From NCBI GenBank assembly GCA_016787665.1, contig JAEUUC010000008.1, forward strand, positions 62,001-126,000: DNA of 64,000 nucleotides, read 5' to 3'. Under the pieces are notes generated by a model, which ran no database searches, was not told where the DNA came from, and saw nothing but the letters and a program-made list of their open reading frames with translations. A program made the position numbers and the translations under genes. Source of the DNA: Cyclobacteriaceae bacterium. GTDB lineage: Bacteria > Bacteroidota > Bacteroidia > Cytophagales > Cyclobacteriaceae. Positions 28,639-37,733 of this stretch are shown one piece after another; the first letter of the stretch is position 1; each line of letters begins with the position of its first letter.

Positions 28639-29130
28639 TTATTTGATGGCGTAGACCTCATAACTCACTCCGCCCTGAATCAGTTTGCCGATTCCTACGG
28701 CAACGAGGTGATTCAGCCACTGGTACTTTTTCGAACTCGTTTCGAACACGGGCGTTATTCGCCAGTAGGTGGTGCCGTCCGGGTGGTTGCGTACAATGCC
28801 GGTATAGGTACTGGAAATCAATTGTCCGTCATCGGTTTCCAAGAGCAGTTTCACATCCAGTTTGGTGGTGATGGAATCCAGCCGTAAAACCCAATCACCA
28901 CCCACGGGCCGAACTTTGCCATTCAACTTCGGACCCGTAAACGTTCCGCCCCTCACGGTGTAAACCACTCGTTTGCCAAGCGGAGTCTGGCCCAGGTCGA
29001 TTCCGGGTTCCAGCAGAAGATCTATTTTGTAGAGCAGTTCGCTCTCCAACTTTTGCGCTTTCGCGGGATTAACCGCCAGAACGATTGCCATCAGCGATGC
29101 AGCCAGAATGAGTTTAGAAGTGGCGGTCAT
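28639..29130 (-). CDS. secreted DUF3237 (UPF0311) protein
   Basis: A 163-residue protein with a signal peptide (residues 1-25, ending A-K-A-Q). The mature part fits DUF3237: L-x-x-x-I-D-L-L-L-E-P-G-I-D-L-G-Q-T-P-L-G-K-R, then the G-G-T-F-T-G-P-K-L-N-G-K-V-x-P-x-G-G-D-W motif, Y-T-G-I-V-R-N and a final Y-E-V-Y. These form a small beta-barrel with no established role; most relatives are cytoplasmic, so the signal peptide is notable. It is convergent with the HTH gene. Confidence 0.88.
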   Translation of the reverse strand: MTATSKLILAASLMAIVLAVNPAKAQKLESELLYKIDLLLEPGIDLGQTPLGKRVVYTVRGGTFTGPKLNGKVRPVGGDWVLRLDSITTKLDVKLLLETDDGQLISSTYTGIVRNHPDGTTYWRITPVFETSSKKYQWLNHLVAVGIGKLIQGGVSYEVYAIK

Positions 29131-29158
29131 AGGTGTGATTTAACGGGCCGTTTTACAT

Positions 29159-29383
29159 GTGTGTAACGAAAGGTCGCGGAATGTTAAGCGAAATGCAAGA
29201 GAAGTTTCCGAACCTTCTCATCATCGGCTTGATGTTTTGAAAGCACTCGATCTGGAAGGAAGCGAAGTAGAACACAACTGCGTGGAAAACATCATCTGCG
29301 ATTTCGTGCTCTCCGGCCAGACCCAAAACCTCAAAACCGACTGTGCGGGCACGATCGGGTTTGGGGAGTACAGGGTGAGGTGA
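29159..29383 (+). other. possible gene relic in a 439-base gap
   Basis: The gap 29131-29569 holds no gene that I recognise. A 74-codon frame from 29159 to 29383 has an odd N-terminus, but its last 50 codons (L-D-V-L-K-A-L-D-L-E-G-S-E-V ...) look coding-like. It may be a decayed gene end or chance. The rest of the gap shows no terminator or repeat. Confidence 0.2.
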
Positions 29384-29569
29384 GGCTTTCACGCAGGGAA
29401 AAATACACTACGCAGCGGCATTTATGGGCAGGCTTTAGCCGGCTGGCTAATCCTGATACTAAAGAAATCCAGGTGTTCGTTATGGATTTGGTGCACCCAG
29501 CGCATCTTCGATTCAGTTACTTTTTGTAAGCCTTTGCATTAGAACCATAACACATAACGCAAAACGCAT

Positions 29570-31003
29570 ATGAAACGCTATCGTTTAGTTCTGCTGTGCC
29601 TTATCCCGGTGTTGGCCATGGGCCAGAGTGGCGAATTCAAAATCTACAACAACGGTTTGATCTATGATGAGGCCACCATGGCCCGGCTGGGGTCTATTGT
29701 AGATTCACTCAACCTCAAATTCAAATCCTGCGATTTAGCGCATCCCTATTATTCGTTTGAACAGGGCATGGCCATGCGCGTTAACGTGTCTGACAAAGAG
29801 ATGCGCAGGCTGATTGAAAGTGGTGTTTCATGGGGTGATTTTGAGAAGCGATATCCCAACCGCGTGCAGGAGCAACTGTGGATAACCAAAACACGCTTTA
29901 CCGATTGGCAGAACAAACCCATCCTGGAATACAGCGGCCTGCCGTATGGCTACAACAGCGAGCCGGCCATCCGGCTGGACGATACACCCCGCCATAACAA
30001 GACTTCGGGCTGGGTGATCAGCCCCGAAGGCGAAATGGCTTTCTACTTTTCCAAACTGGAGCGGTTCACATTACCGTTCGAGTACGCGCGGTTGGTGCAA
30101 TACGTGGATTGCATGATCGACACCACAGCCGAAATCTACTTTCCGCAGGCAAAAGCAGTGGTTTATCAACGGCTCGAGGCGGGCAACGGCCCGGGTGATT
30201 TTATGACGTGGGCCAATAGCTATCCCGGTAAACCCAAAGAGTTGAATTACAAACGCAGCCGAGATGCTGATTTTGAGCGGTACTATGATCAATACGCCAC
30301 GTGGGATAGTTTGCGCAGAGCCTATGTAGAGGAGCAACTGAAAACGTCTCCCGAGCGCAGAAGCCAGTTGGCAGCGGCTGTTGACGAATGCATCAGAACC
30401 GGCAACTCCGACCGCGAGTTTGAAAGTTACGTGGCCCGGTATGTATCGCCTGCGAAGGCGCTGCAATTAAAGCGCAGCCGCAAGGTATTGGGTAACTGCA
30501 GTATGGACATGAGTCCGCGCTACCATGCCATGGAGATCTGTAAACTGGCGGCCGAAACGGCTCAGTGGGATATCTTTCTTCGTTCGCACCTGGATATCAT
30601 GAACGATCGCTTCGAACGTATAACTGATGGCAGCTATGCGTGGGATGAGCGAAAAACCTACCTGCGGGAACTGGAAGAGTTAGGTATACCCGCGATTGAC
30701 TTGTTGCTGGGCACCAGCTTGCGGGTGGCCAACGTGAGTGACAAGCATTACTGGAGTTCGATTGGGCGTACGGGGCGCGCCTTAGTTGATGCCCAAGATA
30801 AAGAGGCACTGGAGCAACGGTTAACCCGTATGATCCAGGACAGCCACCTGGATCCGTATAACCGCCTGCTCATGGCGTATTTGTTCGCCAACTATGTTGG
30901 CCATCTGGATGATGAAGTCCAACGCGAAGCCAGCACCCAACGGCTCGAAACTGCGGTAGCCGCCTTGCCGGACTACATACGAACCGTGTGGAAGAAGGAG
31001 TAG
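29570..31003 (+). CDS. secreted protein of unknown family
   Basis: A 477-residue protein with a signal peptide (residues 1-18, ending A-M-G-Q). No known domain is visible. Residues 20-60 contain N-N-G-L-I-Y-D-E-A-T-M-A-R-L-G-S-I-V-D-S-L, which recalls the opening of Bacteroidota proteins with a short helical segment after the signal. The second half (about 330-470) is helical and HEAT-like, with repeated L-x-x-L-x-x-x-A patterns. It stands alone; its 3' end overlaps the convergent gene at 30973 by 31 bases. Confidence 0.65.
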   Translation: MKRYRLVLLCLIPVLAMGQSGEFKIYNNGLIYDEATMARLGSIVDSLNLKFKSCDLAHPYYSFEQGMAMRVNVSDKEMRRLIESGVSWGDFEKRYPNRVQEQLWITKTRFTDWQNKPILEYSGLPYGYNSEPAIRLDDTPRHNKTSGWVISPEGEMAFYFSKLERFTLPFEYARLVQYVDCMIDTTAEIYFPQAKAVVYQRLEAGNGPGDFMTWANSYPGKPKELNYKRSRDADFERYYDQYATWDSLRRAYVEEQLKTSPERRSQLAAAVDECIRTGNSDREFESYVARYVSPAKALQLKRSRKVLGNCSMDMSPRYHAMEICKLAAETAQWDIFLRSHLDIMNDRFERITDGSYAWDERKTYLRELEELGIPAIDLLLGTSLRVANVSDKHYWSSIGRTGRALVDAQDKEALEQRLTRMIQDSHLDPYNRLLMAYLFANYVGHLDDEVQREASTQRLETAVAALPDYIRTVWKKE

Positions 31004-31635
31004 CGCACGATACAGACCGGGCAGGCTTTGGCTCCGATGGCGATTGGGAGGAGAGGGAAGTGCGGCCCTGACAATTGGTGCGGCTGCATGTGATCTAAAA
31101 TGCAGTTTCTGATTGTCGGATTAGGAACCTTGTGCTCAATAAATAGATGTTTATTAAAATACCTTGGTATTCTTTGCGCCATCAGAGCGTCAAGCCTGTG
31201 ACCTCTCATCCGCAATTGTTTTCCGGGATTTCCTAAGAAGTCATACGGATCTGTTATAAAGAGAAGCTTTATCTCCTCAAAATGAAAATCAGGAGAATGA
31301 AAGTATTGGCCAAATCTAGTCGACATAAAATCACCTAGACAATTTGTGAATTTTTCCACTATATTATCAATAGTGAAGTGGCCAGGGCTATTAATGTCTT
31401 TCAACTCTACAATAAAAATCTTATAGCTGGTATCAGAACATTGAAGTATAACTAAGCAATCAGGGCTGGGCTTAGGTGATGCTACCAAAGCGTTATAAAA
31501 TCTATCAACTTTTATGATCAATAAGTTGTCTGCTTGGATTGAGGCATCAATATTTATGCTAATCCCATTTTCGCTACAACTAACATCAATGAATTGAGAG
31601 ATAGTAGGATCATTGCGAAGAAGCTGAAGCAGCAT
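30973..31635 (-). CDS. PD-(D/E)XK-like protein, partner of the AAA ATPase
   Basis: A 220-residue protein. P58-D59 begins a beta strand, and after about 18 residues comes I-F-I-V-E-L-K-D with E77-x-K79: the D...ExK spacing of a PD-(D/E)XK nuclease core. It overlaps the 3' end of the ATPase gene by 26 bases, so the two are cotranscribed and coupled. The last 35-40 residues lie in higher-G+C DNA and run 31 bases into the neighbouring gene, so the C-terminus may have been altered at the island edge. I assign no family name; nuclease activity is inferred from motif and context only. Confidence 0.6.
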   Translation of the reverse strand: MLLQLLRNDPTISQFIDVSCSENGISINIDASIQADNLLIIKVDRFYNALVASPKPSPDCLVILQCSDTSYKIFIVELKDINSPGHFTIDNIVEKFTNCLGDFMSTRFGQYFHSPDFHFEEIKLLFITDPYDFLGNPGKQLRMRGHRLDALMAQRIPRYFNKHLFIEHKVPNPTIRNCILDHMQPHQLSGPHFPLLPIAIGAKACPVCIVRYSFFHTVRM

Positions 31636-33115
31636 CTTTATTTAGTTTTTCGTAAATCCTAATTCTCTCTTCGTAAAGCTGCTCAGCAACGTCAGCGAAA
31701 TTTTGATCCTCTATTCCATCTCTATCGGGCTTCATTGCGAGCTTATCAACAATACTACCGTTTTCAGTCATTTTCATTAGATAAGAGCCTACATTGTTAT
31801 GATCTACATTACCCTCAAGGATAAGGTTACTAAGCTTATTGAACATATAATTGCTATGCGAGGTGATGATTATTTTAACATTACTCTCAATCAACTTGCA
31901 AAATAGTTCAGTGAGCTTCACCTGAATTGCAGGGTGGAGGTGTGCTTCGGGTTCCTCAATAAACAATACATTATATGGTTTTTTTCCTCTTGATTCTTGG
32001 ATTATATAAGGGCTATCAACTTCGCTAGAGATAATATACTTCAAGTATGCAACAATTGGCGCAATCTCTGAGATCATCGATGATGTGAATGATAGATCCA
32101 GCTCAACCTTGATATCAGATGGGGAAAACACAATTTTCTTGGTGTCTTTATTGAAAAGAACTTCTCCTTTAAGTATTTCCTTTTCAATTTCTTTAATTAT
32201 TTCATTGAACTCTTTCGATTTCCGGTTGCTTATATTTGCGAGATACAAGAAATAATCTGAAACTGGCTCAGATATATTAGGGAGTTCAATTTTGGTGGAT
32301 AGGAAGCTTCTACTTTTTGACAATTCTGCAATCACCGCACTGAATGTACTTAAAGCTTGATACAGACCTGACCGCGAAGCTGGCAAAAAATAAATTTGAT
32401 TTGCAACTTGAGTTATTTCTCTCCTGATACCATTGTAAAGTTTGCCAAACAGAATATCCAGCAGCGACAAATCCCTACTTCTATCATCTTTAGCTTTCGT
32501 GTTGAAATAAACTGTAATTCTTTCCTTAGCAAAATTTAATCTTCTGTTAGTATGAATTTTTTTTACAATAACAGGAATATTAACCTTTAGATTTTCAATA
32601 AGTAGTCCATTGTCCTTAGATGTTAGAGAGAAGCTAAAGTCTTCAAACACTAATACTATTGAAAATTTTTCATCTGAATACTTATTTGACAAATTTTCAA
32701 TCGATGAGAAGGAATTCTTAAATGACTTTTCCAGTTCTTGAACAATTGCTTGGTTAAGAATTGTTTTAAAAATTCGCTCAACTTCACTCGTTACATCAAT
32801 TTCTTCCTGAACAGAGCTCTTAATTTTGCCTATTAACTTTTCTTGAATACTATCAATTTGCGCCATCAAATTTCTGTCGCCACGTAAGAAAGTCGATTGG
32901 TCAACAGGAAAACCATGCAACCTCCTCCGGAGGTAGTAATAATCTAGTTCAATTGGACTTGACCGCAATCTTGTAAGATTCTTCAGAATTAAGTAGATGG
33001 CAGTAATAGCGTATGATTTACCAATATTGTTTTGGCCGAAGATTATATTGAAGTCTTTCGATAGGTCGAAGTCAAATGTTGAGATAGGACCGAGGTTCTT
33101 TATTTCAATTTTCAT
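31610..33115 (-). CDS. AAA ATPase (AAA_15/AAA_21, RecF/OLD-like)
   Basis: A 501-residue SMC/RecF-like ATPase. The start at 33115 gives the family opening M-K-I-E-I-K-N-L-G-P-I; an in-frame ATG at 33145 would add ten residues. Walker A is G-Q-N-N-I-G-K-S (27-34), Walker B with D-loop is L-F-I-E-E-P-E-A-H-L-H-P (about 403), and the H-loop is I-T-S-H-S (about 440). The 300 residues between are helical and probably coiled coil. There is no TOPRIM domain, unlike OLD proteins. It is AT-rich compared with its neighbours. With the small nuclease-like protein downstream it resembles ATPase-effector anti-phage modules. Confidence 0.85.
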   Translation of the reverse strand: MKIEIKNLGPISTFDFDLSKDFNIIFGQNNIGKSYAITAIYLILKNLTRLRSSPIELDYYYLRRRLHGFPVDQSTFLRGDRNLMAQIDSIQEKLIGKIKSSVQEEIDVTSEVERIFKTILNQAIVQELEKSFKNSFSSIENLSNKYSDEKFSIVLVFEDFSFSLTSKDNGLLIENLKVNIPVIVKKIHTNRRLNFAKERITVYFNTKAKDDRSRDLSLLDILFGKLYNGIRREITQVANQIYFLPASRSGLYQALSTFSAVIAELSKSRSFLSTKIELPNISEPVSDYFLYLANISNRKSKEFNEIIKEIEKEILKGEVLFNKDTKKIVFSPSDIKVELDLSFTSSMISEIAPIVAYLKYIISSEVDSPYIIQESRGKKPYNVLFIEEPEAHLHPAIQVKLTELFCKLIESNVKIIITSHSNYMFNKLSNLILEGNVDHNNVGSYLMKMTENGSIVDKLAMKPDRDGIEDQNFADVAEQLYEERIRIYEKLNKDAASASSQ

Positions 33116-33375
33116 GCAAAATCTTTCTTCTGTTGCTAGAGGCATTAAAACTCAATATTAGGAAATTTACTTTGTATTGGGGACTGGTCCCCGCCTAAGC
33201 AAGGTGGCTTGTTCGCGTCTGGGCGGAAACATATTTTCCGGCTTTATGTTTTTAGTTCTTTTTGAATTCCAGCCTGCCAAGAGTTAAGTGAACAGTGAAA
33301 AAATTACGGTGTTGCGCAAAGAGGGTCCTTCCCGCGTGTTTGCCGGGCAAAACTTTCGCCCGGGATTGGCCAGAC

Positions 33376-33969
33376 CTACTGCTTTCTCCGCGGGGGAAAT
33401 TCTTTCAATGCCAGCTCTATGCCCTGGCGAATGTTTTCTTCGGAGAGGTCGGGCGTGGGTTCCAGGTAGCCGTGCACACTGCTCTGCCAGACCACGGCAC
33501 CAAGCTGGCGGTCGGCCAGGTGCAACGTCAGCGTGCCGCTGAGTAACGTTACTTCGCGCGTCTTCGGGAAACCCATGGAGTACACCACGTCTTCACTCTG
33601 GTTTTCGGTAACCAGCATTTTTTCGTCCTGCATGCTCACCTGGAAGCCCACCATCAGGTCGGGGTTCTGGTCGGAGTAGCGCAACCCTTTTTTCTCTAGT
33701 ACACTTACAAGTGCGGACTTCACGTGCTCGCGCACGGCCGCATCCTGTAAATAGGCGGGGCCTTTCACTTCAAATTCGCAGCCTTTGAGCCAGCAAAAGG
33801 TTTGGTACCGGCTGAAATCTACGGTAGGATCGTAGGCCCGTTGCACACGGGCGGAGGTGCAGCCCAGCAGCAGGGCGAAGGCAAGTAACCACCACCCGCG
33901 CGAAACCACGCGGCTATGGCCGTTACGGAAATGGCTAAAACGGATCAGGGCACCGGATAACGTTTTCAT
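33376..33969 (-). CDS. DUF4136 lipoprotein (third copy)
   Basis: A 197-residue lipoprotein. The ATG at 33969 is chosen; the lipobox L-L-L-G-C is at about residue 37, so the signal peptide is preceded by an unusually long basic N-terminus (about 20 residues with several Arg/His). After the Cys it reads T-S-A-R-V-Q-R-A-Y-D and then F-S-R-Y-Q-T-F-C-W, the DUF4136 pattern. It is downstream of smc on the same strand with a 54-base gap. The function is unknown, as for the two copies near 8-9 kb. Confidence 0.82.
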   Translation of the reverse strand: MKTLSGALIRFSHFRNGHSRVVSRGWWLLAFALLLGCTSARVQRAYDPTVDFSRYQTFCWLKGCEFEVKGPAYLQDAAVREHVKSALVSVLEKKGLRYSDQNPDLMVGFQVSMQDEKMLVTENQSEDVVYSMGFPKTREVTLLSGTLTLHLADRQLGAVVWQSSVHGYLEPTPDLSEENIRQGIELALKEFPPRRKQ

Positions 33970-34023
33970 GCCGGCAAGGTAGCCCCGCGGGCGGGGCCCC
34001 GGCAATGACGTTGGTCAGGTTCT

Positions 34024-37000
34024 TCAGGCCAGTTCGCGCAGGTCTACGGGCACCACGCGGCTTACGCCTTTCTCCACCATGGTGATACCGTAAATGACAT
34101 CGGTGCTCGTCATGGTGCGCTTGTTGTGCGTAACAATGATGAACTGCGAGTCGCGGCTGAAGGTGCGGATGATGTTGTTGAACTTGTCAATGTTGGCATC
34201 ATCCAGCGGGGCATCCACTTCATCGAAAATACAGAAGGGGGCCGGCTTCAATAAATACATGGCAAACAGCAGGGCGGTGGCCGTCAGGGTTTTCTCCCCA
34301 CCGGAAAGCTGGTTGATCGTGAGCGGCCGCTTGCCTTTGGGCTTGGCGATGATGTCGATGTCAGACTCCAGCGGCCTGGACGGATCGATGAGCTTCAGGT
34401 CGCAGATGTCGCCATCGGTGAAGAGCGACTGAAACACGTTGATGAAGTGTTCTTTGATCTTCATGAACGCGTCCATGAACGTTTGGCTGGCCACCTGCTC
34501 AATTTCGGCAATGGTGCTGAAGAGCGATTCTTTGGCCTTGAGCAAATCATCCTTCTGCGCGTTGATAAAGTCGTTGCGCTGTTTGATTTCCGTATAGGCT
34601 TCCATGGCCATGGGGTTGATGGGCCCCATGTTGTCCAGCCGCTCGCGGATGCGCTGCACCTGCTCGCGCAGTTTTTCTTCGTCTGCCTGGGCCAGTGCCT
34701 CGGTTTCTTCGGGCGTAGCCTGGCCGGTAACGGCATCCAGGTCGATGTTGAACTCTACGTTGAGGCGCTCCTTCACCGAGTTGAGTTGCAGCTTGCTCTC
34801 GTTGAGCTGGTTCTGCAACTCCATCAGCACGGAGTCAATGTTCTGGCGCTGGTGGCTGATCTCGCGCAGATCCTTTTCGAACTGATCGATTTCGCCCCGG
34901 CCGCTGTAATATTCTTTCTCCGCTTCGCTCAGGCCTTTCTCCAGTTCGTCCTTTTCGGCATACAGGCCCACCAGGTCGTTATCCTGGCTGGCAGCCGACT
35001 CGGAGGTAACGCGTATTTCGTCTTCGTTGCGCGCCAGCTCTTCGGAGTTGGTGGCAATGCGCTGCGTGCTTTGTTCCAGTGATTCCTGCTTGAAGCGAAT
35101 CTCTTGGTCGATGCTCTTGACGCGGTTTTCCTGCTGGTGGAAGAAGATGTTCTGCTCGTTGTACGCGGCTGACTTCTGGCCGAGGATGTCGCTCTGGCTG
35201 TTGTAGTCGAGGTTGATGGCGTTGAGTTTTTCTTCCTGCGTATGCACATCGTGCAGGGCCAGTTGCGCTTTGGGCTTCAGGTCGTCCAGTTCGCGCAGCA
35301 GCGCGTCTACTTTCTCTAAAATGTCTTCCTTGCGCAGGTCGGCTGTGCTCAGCATTTGCGAGAACTGCTCCTTCTTGGTTTTGATGGAGATGTACTCGTC
35401 ATTCACCTGGCGGATGGCGCTCTGGGCTTCGTCAATCTGTTGCTTGAGCGTGTGGTTGCGCAGGCGCTCCAGCTCGCGCTGGCGGTCCACCAGCGAGTGG
35501 CGGATGGTGTCCAGCTTGTGCGAGAGTTCTTTAATCTCTTTGTCGAGCTTCTCCAGATTTTTGGCCCGCCCGATTTTCTTGCCTTCGAAGAGGCCCACAG
35601 AGCCGCCCGAAACGCTGAACTTTCTGCGCGTGACGTTGCCGCTCTTGGTGATGAAGATGTTGTCGTCACCGGCCGGAATTTGCTTTACATCGCCATCGAA
35701 CACGTACACGCGGTCTAGGATGTAGGCCATGAGTTTGGTGTAGCGCGGGTCGAACTCGATGATTTGCGTAGCCGGGAAGGCGTTGGGGTACATCTGGATG
35801 TTCGAAGGCTGAAACTTTTCGAAGGAATCCAGGATGAAGAAGTTAGCCTTGCCCTTGCTGGCTTCGCTCAGGATGTTGATGGCCTGGTACGCCTCAGCTT
35901 CGTGATCAACAATGTAGTAGTTGAGGAAGGGCTCCAGGTAATTTTCAATCGCCACGCGGTATTCTTCGCTGGTGGAGATGATGTCGGACAGGAGGGGAGC
36001 GTTTTTCGTCCACTCCACGTTCTTTTTCAAAAACTTGATGGCTTCGGGGAAGCCTTCCAGGTTTTCGACCAGCGACTTGGTGAGCTGAAACTCGTTCTGG
36101 CGCGCATCAAGTTTACGGCCGGTTTCGGTCAGCTCCTCGCGTATCATATCAATCGTCTTTTCGATGGACGCGATGCGCGCGGTGGTTTCTTCTTCTTCGT
36201 GCTTGAGTTTTTCCAGGTAGGCGTTCTTCTCGCCAATTTCCTGCTGCAGCACCACCAGTTTCTTTTCGAACTCGGCCAGGCTTTCGCTCTGCTGGTTGGT
36301 GTCGCTGGCGGTGCGCTCCAGTTCCTGGCGGAAGGAGGCAACCTGAATTTCGCGGATTTCTACGGCCTTGTTGATCTGGAAGGATTCTTCCTGACGGGCG
36401 CGCAGCAACTGGCGCAGCGCATCGGCCTCTCCCTGCAAGGTGTAGGTGGTGGCTTTCTGGCCCTCGTAGTCGAGGCGCAGGGCTTCCACTTTGGCGGCAA
36501 TGTCATCCAGTATTTGCTGGGCCGAGCTGCGTTCGGCTTCCAGGCTTTGAATACTGAAGCGGGCGCGCTCGTTGCTTTTCTTGTCCTGGTCGATCTGGTC
36601 GCGCAGGTTGTTCACGCGGTCGTTGAGGAAGCGCAGGCGCTCGTTCTTCAGTTGCTTCTCGCTCTCAAACTGGCGGATTTTTGATACGTGATCGTTGATG
36701 GTCTTCTGCCGGGTGGAGAGGGTTTTCTCCTTCAGCAGTAACTCGGCCTTGGCCTTTTCGATGGCTGCTTCGTGGTCGGCCACCTGGGCCGTGAGCTGGG
36801 TCTTGCGGTCGTTCTCGCTTTCAACCTGCTTTTGAATGGTCGAAAATGTTTCTTTCTGCTTGTGCACCACCACCTTGGCCAGTTGAATGCTTTTCTCTTT
36901 GTATTCTTCCTTGATGCGGTAGTAGGTCTCGGTCTGCTTGGCCTGCTTTTCCAGGCTCTTCATGTTTTTCTCAATCTCGAAGAGCAGATCTTCCACGCGT

Positions 37001-37566
37001 TCCAGGTCGGCATCGGTGTCTTCGAGCTTGCGCAAGGTTTCTTTCTTGCGCTTTTTGAATTTGGAAATGCCGGCTGCCTCTTCGAACAAACTCCTGCGGC
37101 TGTTGTCGCGGTCGTTTAATAAATCATCCACCATGCCCAGTTCAATGATAGCGTAGCTGTTGGAGGCCACACCGGTATCGAGGAACAGGTTGGTGATGTC
37201 TTTGAGGCGGCACTCGACACCGTTTAACAGATATTCGCTTTCGCCCGAGCGGTAAAGCCTGCGGGTGATGGTAACCTGCGCGTATTCGGTGGGCAGTAAA
37301 TTCTTGGTGTTGTTGATGGTGAGCGATACTTCGGCCATTTGCTGGGCCGGGCGGCCACTGGTGCCGTTGAAGATCACGTTCTCCATTTTCTCGGAACGTA
37401 GCGCACTGGTCTTTTGCTCACCCAATACCCAGCGTATGGAATCGACTACGTTCGACTTGCCACAGCCGTTGGGTCCAACAATGCCGGTAATCCCCTCGTC
37501 AAAATTGATAATGACCTTGTCCGCAAAGCTTTTGAAGCCTTTGATCTCCAGTTTCGATAATTGCAT
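34024..37566 (-). CDS. smc: chromosome segregation protein SMC
   Basis: An 1180-residue condensin ATPase that organises and segregates the chromosome. Walker A G-P-N-G-C-G-K-S-N lies at 32-40; two long coiled coils (about 170-500 and 670-1000) flank the hinge (about 510-660, with F-P-E-A-I-K-F-L-K near its start). The C-terminal head has the signature L-S-G-G-E-K-T-L-T-A-T-A-L-L-F-A and Walker B F-C-I-F-D-E-V-D-A-P-L-D-D-A. Length and order are canonical. No ScpA or ScpB gene is nearby. It is the start of a unit that may include the DUF4136 gene. Confidence 0.97.
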   Translation of the reverse strand: MQLSKLEIKGFKSFADKVIINFDEGITGIVGPNGCGKSNVVDSIRWVLGEQKTSALRSEKMENVIFNGTSGRPAQQMAEVSLTINNTKNLLPTEYAQVTITRRLYRSGESEYLLNGVECRLKDITNLFLDTGVASNSYAIIELGMVDDLLNDRDNSRRSLFEEAAGISKFKKRKKETLRKLEDTDADLERVEDLLFEIEKNMKSLEKQAKQTETYYRIKEEYKEKSIQLAKVVVHKQKETFSTIQKQVESENDRKTQLTAQVADHEAAIEKAKAELLLKEKTLSTRQKTINDHVSKIRQFESEKQLKNERLRFLNDRVNNLRDQIDQDKKSNERARFSIQSLEAERSSAQQILDDIAAKVEALRLDYEGQKATTYTLQGEADALRQLLRARQEESFQINKAVEIREIQVASFRQELERTASDTNQQSESLAEFEKKLVVLQQEIGEKNAYLEKLKHEEEETTARIASIEKTIDMIREELTETGRKLDARQNEFQLTKSLVENLEGFPEAIKFLKKNVEWTKNAPLLSDIISTSEEYRVAIENYLEPFLNYYIVDHEAEAYQAINILSEASKGKANFFILDSFEKFQPSNIQMYPNAFPATQIIEFDPRYTKLMAYILDRVYVFDGDVKQIPAGDDNIFITKSGNVTRRKFSVSGGSVGLFEGKKIGRAKNLEKLDKEIKELSHKLDTIRHSLVDRQRELERLRNHTLKQQIDEAQSAIRQVNDEYISIKTKKEQFSQMLSTADLRKEDILEKVDALLRELDDLKPKAQLALHDVHTQEEKLNAINLDYNSQSDILGQKSAAYNEQNIFFHQQENRVKSIDQEIRFKQESLEQSTQRIATNSEELARNEDEIRVTSESAASQDNDLVGLYAEKDELEKGLSEAEKEYYSGRGEIDQFEKDLREISHQRQNIDSVLMELQNQLNESKLQLNSVKERLNVEFNIDLDAVTGQATPEETEALAQADEEKLREQVQRIRERLDNMGPINPMAMEAYTEIKQRNDFINAQKDDLLKAKESLFSTIAEIEQVASQTFMDAFMKIKEHFINVFQSLFTDGDICDLKLIDPSRPLESDIDIIAKPKGKRPLTINQLSGGEKTLTATALLFAMYLLKPAPFCIFDEVDAPLDDANIDKFNNIIRTFSRDSQFIIVTHNKRTMTSTDVIYGITMVEKGVSRVVPVDLRELA

Positions 37567-37633
37567 GTTCGCCTGAGTAGTAGTGGTTGTCTGGTTTGGG
37601 GTTTTCGCAACGAAATCCTCAAAACAAAGTCGG

Positions 37634-37641
37634 CAAAGATA
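37634..37641 (-). promoter_or_regulatory. -7 element (TATCTTTG, minus strand) for smc
   Basis: A perfect TAnnTTTG on the minus strand, giving a leader of about 60 bases before smc. The nearest upstream TTG is 25 bases away, a little far, so this is moderate evidence. Confidence 0.4.
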
Positions 37642-37712
37642 AACGGGCAGGGTACATTTGAAAAGCCAACTGTGCGCAATTCATCCACAAAATGATCAAC
37701 CGGCAAGTCCGG

Positions 37713-37720
37713 TAATTTTG
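37713..37720 (+). promoter_or_regulatory. -7 element (TAATTTTG) close to the 37734 start
   Basis: A perfect TAnnTTTG lies 13 bases before the ATG of the 189-residue protein, predicting an almost leaderless mRNA. No TTG is at -33. Confidence 0.4.
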
Positions 37721-37733
37721 TACCTTTCGGCCG

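Noticed and set aside
33179..33192. Palindrome GGGGAC-TG-GTCCCC as an operator of the ATPase/nuclease pair
   Set aside because: It is single, short and not placed in a recognisable promoter; the evidence is too weak to list.
35764..36684. 306-codon plus-strand frame
   Set aside because: It is antisense to the coiled coil of smc; Phe/Leu-rich shadow of Lys/Glu-rich coding.
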